Shown here: positions 45,362-47,786 of the stretch, in pieces
Layout of the letters: each line of letters starts with the position of its first letter
Numbering within the stretch: position 1 is the stretch's first letter
Source of the DNA: Erwinia sp. ErVv1
Lineage (GTDB): Bacteria; Pseudomonadota; Gammaproteobacteria; Enterobacterales; Enterobacteriaceae
Reading direction: 5' to 3'
DNA: 47,786 nucleotides
Assembly (NCBI RefSeq): GCF_900068895.1
Contig: NZ_CDPK01000007.1
Location: 72,450-120,235 of the forward strand
Position numbers and translations under genes: made by a program
The notes under the pieces: generated by a model
Database searches by the model: none
What the model saw: only the letters and a program-made list of their open reading frames with translations
Told to the model about the DNA's origin: nothing

Positions 45362-46207
45362 ATGGAATTTTTTGTGATGCAAACAGAACCTGAAGTGATT
45401 ACAGAACATACTGAGCTCATTAACTCAACCAATATTGAGCACATCGTCACCGGACGTAATGCAGCACTTGTGCAGATTGAACAAATCATTGAGCAGCTTG
45501 ATGCCATTTCACGGCTAACCTCAGAAATTGGTGGTGGTACGGCGCAAGACTGGTCGATGAAGTCAGGGCACCGCTACGATAGTTGGCTGACTGAGAAGGC
45601 TGATAAAGCCATGCCTGCCGTTACCCACAATATAGACCGCAGCATCTGGCGCGATTTGATGCTGAAGTCCGGCATGATGGCCTTAATGGATGCGCAGGCT
45701 CGCGACCAGTGGCATAAGAACCTGGAGGAGGGCGATCTTCCTGCTATCAGTGAGGCGAATATTCTCAGTACTTTTGATCAGTTACATCTGAACAAAATGG
45801 AAGTCTTTGAGCGCGGGATCATTAACGTCTTCAAAGGCCTGTCGTGGGATTACAAAACCAATAGCCCCTGCAGCTTTGGTAAGAAGATAATCATTAACAA
45901 TCTGGTAACGCATAACCGCTGGGGCTTTAGCCTTAACTGGGGTTGGCGAAGGGATCAGTTAGCTGACCTGGAACGAATGCTGTTTTTACTGAGCGGTAAA
46001 TCAATACCTGACAACCGTAGCGATATAACTACTCGGTTGATGGCGCATATTCGAGATAACCCGGGTAAGGATGTTTATGAGGATGAGTTCTTCCGCGTTC
46101 GCTACTTTCAGAAAGGCACTGCGCACTTAACTTTTAAGCGTCTGGAGTTGGTCGAGAGGATGAACGATATTATCGCTAAACACTACCCAGGAATGTTAGC
46201 GAAGTAA
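45362..46207 (+). CDS. DUF4942-family protein
   Basis: 281 residues from ATG 45362; ATG 45377 is an alternative. Starts before 45355 would lie in the terminator hairpin. It matches the DUF4942 proteins that regularly follow cbtA in enterobacterial islands: STNIEHIVTGRNAAL, EIGGGTAQDWSMKSG, RDLMLKSGMMALMDAQARDQWHKNLE, GDLPAISEANILSTFDQLH, VFKGLSWDYKTNSPCSFGKKI and KRLELVERMNDIIAKHYPG. The function is not known to me. Its constant place after the toxin suggests a third component of the cbeA-cbtA locus. There is a hairpin between them, so co-transcription may be partial. Confidence 0.85.
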   Translation: MEFFVMQTEPEVITEHTELINSTNIEHIVTGRNAALVQIEQIIEQLDAISRLTSEIGGGTAQDWSMKSGHRYDSWLTEKADKAMPAVTHNIDRSIWRDLMLKSGMMALMDAQARDQWHKNLEEGDLPAISEANILSTFDQLHLNKMEVFERGIINVFKGLSWDYKTNSPCSFGKKIIINNLVTHNRWGFSLNWGWRRDQLADLERMLFLLSGKSIPDNRSDITTRLMAHIRDNPGKDVYEDEFFRVRYFQKGTAHLTFKRLELVERMNDIIAKHYPGMLAK

Positions 46208-46283
46208 TTTTGGAGAGTTTTGACGCCTACGGCTAACAAGCTTATGATCCAGCTTAATTTCTTTTCCTCATGAAGGGACGGCT

Positions 46284-47291
46284 ATGGGCAACAGAATGTG
46301 GATGATCCGCGGTGATGGCGGCAAGCTCTATGACGATTTTCGCGATAAGCAAATTGTAGGTATCGGTTGGTCTCAGCTGGCTCCTTTGGTCAAACCCGGC
46401 CTGTCCCGAGCTCAGTTACTCGCTTTATACCAGAAGGCAGATCCTTTAACGAAGCTGGGAACAGCCCGTTCTGGTGCATCGCAGGTCTGGCGATTTGTGA
46501 ATGAGATCCAGAAGGGTGATTGGGTTATTACCTATTCGCCAGCCAACCGTACTTACCTGCTAGGCAAAGTTACTTCGGACTTCCAATATCATCCTGAATG
46601 GGTGGAAGAGGGGATGGGGATCGCTCGGCAGGTTAAATGGAATACTCAAGAAATCGACCGCGATAGACTGTCTGTTGCTACCAAAAACACATTGGGTTCT
46701 ACGCTGACGGTCTTCCAGCTTCCAGAATATGCTCTAGAAGAGCTTTTGCAGGATAAGAAACCCACTATAGATGTGATTACTCAGAATCCAGTTGCGATGG
46801 ATGAAGATGAGGTCGTTTCTGATCCGCTTCGCGATATGGAAATGCTGGCGTTTGAGGGTATCAAAGATCGTATCAACTCTCTTGATTGGGACGAGATGCA
46901 AAATCTCGTTGCCGGAGTCCTGCGCAGCATGGGGTATAAAACGCAGGTGTCACCTGCGGGAGCCGCTCGGGGTAAAGATATCATTGCTTCACCTGATGGA
47001 TTCGGTTTTGAAAATCCACGTATTATCGTTGAGGTAAAACATCGCAGGGAACAGATGGGAAGCCAACAGATCCGTAGCTTTATCGGCGGTCGCCATAAAG
47101 ACGATCGCGGGCTTTATGTCAGTACAGGGGGCTTTACGAAAGATGCTCGCTATGAGGCCGATCGTTCGACGATACCTCTGACGCTCTGGACGCTTGATGA
47201 TCTTGTCCGTGCTCTTATTGAGAACTACGAGCAAGTCGATATCGAGACCAAACTTTTGGTGCCTCTGAAGAAAACGTTCCTGCCTGCCTGA
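46284..47291 (+). CDS. Mrr-family type IV-like restriction endonuclease with N-terminal PUA/EVE-like domain
   Basis: 335 residues after AAGGGA. The N-terminal domain (about 5-150: MWMIRGDGGKLYDDFRDKQIVGIGWSQL, then QKGDWVITYSPANRTYLLGKVTSDF) has the pattern of EVE/PUA-like domains that read modified bases. The C-terminal Mrr nuclease (about 195-320) has the PD-(D/E)xK residues D232 (ARGKDIIAS), E250 and K252 (IIVEVKHRR), and the following QQIRSFIGGRHKDDRGLYVSTGGFT. The protein should cut DNA carrying particular base modifications, complementing the type I system, which cuts unmodified DNA. It stands alone at the island's right edge, 160 bp before attR. The modification recognised is unknown. 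Confidence 0.88.
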   Translation: MGNRMWMIRGDGGKLYDDFRDKQIVGIGWSQLAPLVKPGLSRAQLLALYQKADPLTKLGTARSGASQVWRFVNEIQKGDWVITYSPANRTYLLGKVTSDFQYHPEWVEEGMGIARQVKWNTQEIDRDRLSVATKNTLGSTLTVFQLPEYALEELLQDKKPTIDVITQNPVAMDEDEVVSDPLRDMEMLAFEGIKDRINSLDWDEMQNLVAGVLRSMGYKTQVSPAGAARGKDIIASPDGFGFENPRIIVEVKHRREQMGSQQIRSFIGGRHKDDRGLYVSTGGFTKDARYEADRSTIPLTLWTLDDLVRALIENYEQVDIETKLLVPLKKTFLPA

Positions 47292-47334
47292 ATCTGGCTT
47301 TGGTAGCCATATCGGTGTTCTACTGGTATGGTTT

Positions 47335-47398
47335 TATACCCACTCGGGGTGTCTATTTTTTATACGGATTTTAACTTGTGGGTACAAGTGCGGGTATA
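47335..47398. promoter_or_regulatory. putative integrase arm-type sites, right end
   Basis: TGTGGGTACAA (47377-47387) followed by GCGGGTATA (47390-47398) repeats the left-end block with one mismatch in 22 bp. An inverted TATACCCAC lies at 47335-47343. The block lies 54 bp inside attR. Confidence 0.55.
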
Positions 47399-47451
47399 AC
47401 TATTTATTACTCGTTATAAACTACATTGATATCAGTCTATTGGGTTTGAAA

Positions 47452-47526
47452 TTCGAGTCCGGCCTTCGTACCAATGGTATGAAAATGGACCTCAACTGAG
47501 GTCTTTTTTTGTGCCTAAAATCCAGT
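47452..47526. repeat. attR: partial leuX 3' end and terminator
   Basis: Imperfect copy of 27013-27088. The tRNA part reads TTCGAGTCCGGCCTTCG-TACCA: a G replaces T in the T-loop and the end is CGTACCA instead of CGGCACCA. The terminator hairpin is intact at 47488-47510. It closes the island and begins a second element. Confidence 0.85.
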
Positions 47527-47596
47527 ATTTATCTAACTTTCTCGCTATATTAACTCTCTCAAGGTCAACCGACATCAACGTACATCTACCAACAGA

Positions 47597-47645
47597 TGTT
47601 GGTACAGATGATGGTATTTCCGGTTCGATAATGCTTGTACCAACA
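47597..47645. promoter_or_regulatory. operator/arm-like inverted repeat of the second integrase
   Basis: TGTTGGTACA (47597-47606) is inverted as TGTACCAACA (47636-47645), at the same distance before the gene as the TGTGGGTACAA pair of the first integrase. Both half-sites carry the same G-to-T type change. Confidence 0.5.
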
Positions 47646-47659
47646 GGGAGGGGATAAGC

Positions 47660-47696
47660 ATGGCTCTAACAGATATCAAAGTCAGAACGGCCAAGC
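47660..47696 (+). pseudogene. second P4-type integrase, cut after about 12 codons
   Basis: ATG 47660 follows GGGAGGGG and begins MALTDIKVRTAK, parallel to MALSDVKVRSAKPEA of the island integrase. The frame then enters unrelated sequence and stops at 47699-47701. The upstream 200 bp also resemble the upstream region of the first integrase. It is the interrupted start of another leuX-type integrase gene. Confidence 0.75.
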
Positions 47697-47786
47697 TGTA
47701 AGTATCCCAGCTTTAGTTCCACGCACTTTTTGAGATTTCCAGTTTCTCAGCCATCAGCCCATATTCTTCCGGCGTCAGGTTATTCA
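47697..47786 (-). mobile_element. probable IS3-family element, one end only
   Basis: The break in the integrase is at TGTAAGTATCCCAG, a TG-start terminus. From 47786 to 47713 on the minus strand an open frame reads NNLTPEEYGLMAEKLEISKSAWN and then stops. This resembles the C-terminus of IS3-family OrfB transposases (N-N-L-T-P-x-E-Y). The element continues beyond the window, so the family is tentative. Confidence 0.55.

Overview
The window looks like the chromosome of a member of Enterobacterales, with Erwiniaceae (Pantoea/Erwinia-like) the most likely family. The evidence is near-identity of ValS, PyrB, PyrI, RidA, PepA, TreC and tRNA-Leu(CAA) to the enterobacterial versions as I remember them, the enterobacterial order argI | rraB-miaE | yjgM | valS-holC-pepA | lptF-lptG, and GC-rich core DNA. 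The family-level assignment is an inference; no database search was possible. The window has two parts: core genome (1 to about 27035) and an AT-richer integrated island (about 27036 to 47450), followed by the start of a second, broken element.

Core part. The window opens inside a SNF2-type helicase. Next come an orphan treC (trehalose-6-phosphate hydrolase with no treB beside it) and a divergently transcribed secreted GH20 hexosaminidase. ridA and the pyrBI operon follow, the latter with its leader peptide and attenuator. An arginine deiminase operon (arcA-arcC-arcB-antiporter-ArgR-like regulator, leftward) is next to the anabolic ornithine carbamoyltransferase argI, which has two ARG boxes. 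PyrB, ArcB and ArgI use carbamoyl phosphate and ArcC converts it to ATP, so the stretch from 6.4 to 15.2 kb is a carbamoyl-phosphate/arginine/pyrimidine neighbourhood. Then come rraB-miaE, a GNAT acetyltransferase, the pepA-holC-valS operon, divergent lptFG, yjiN, yjjA and tRNA-Leu(CAA) (leuX).

Island. A P4-type tyrosine integrase lies just after leuX. A 75-bp imperfect repeat of the tRNA 3' end plus its terminator closes the island at 47452. The cargo is mostly defence. A compact rightward operon holds a small Cas2-fold (SinR-like) protein, a one-domain HsdS-like protein, hsdM, a two-domain hsdS, rhuM, hsdR, a YgjP-like metallopeptidase and a two-finger C2H2 protein. A leftward P4-satellite-like remnant follows (Gp2/YfjJ replication-type protein, AlpA, a C4-like antisense RNA, a tiny ORF). 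Then comes a CP4-44-like block (YeeP/YfjP GTPase, two unrecognised envelope proteins, RadC-like YeeS, CbeA antitoxin, CbtA toxin, DUF4942). The last gene is a modification-dependent-type Mrr endonuclease. Beyond attR, a second integrase gene of the same family is cut after 13 codons by what looks like an IS3-family element running off the window.

Most interesting signals. (1) A cluster of six GATC sites interleaved with two near-perfect OxyR-type elements phased by 44 bp, between the GTPase and an unknown envelope operon; this is the place where E. coli CP4-44 carries the Dam/OxyR phase-variable agn43, but agn43 is absent. (2) The expanded type I restriction operon with a Cas2-fold protein, a half-HsdS, RhuM, a metallopeptidase and a zinc-finger protein. 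(3) A 15-unit octanucleotide repeat array between arcC and arcB. (4) An ArgR paralogue whose arginine-contacting Asp-Asp pair is Asn-Asn. (5) Integrase-associated motifs repeated at both island ends, which co-vary in the second element.
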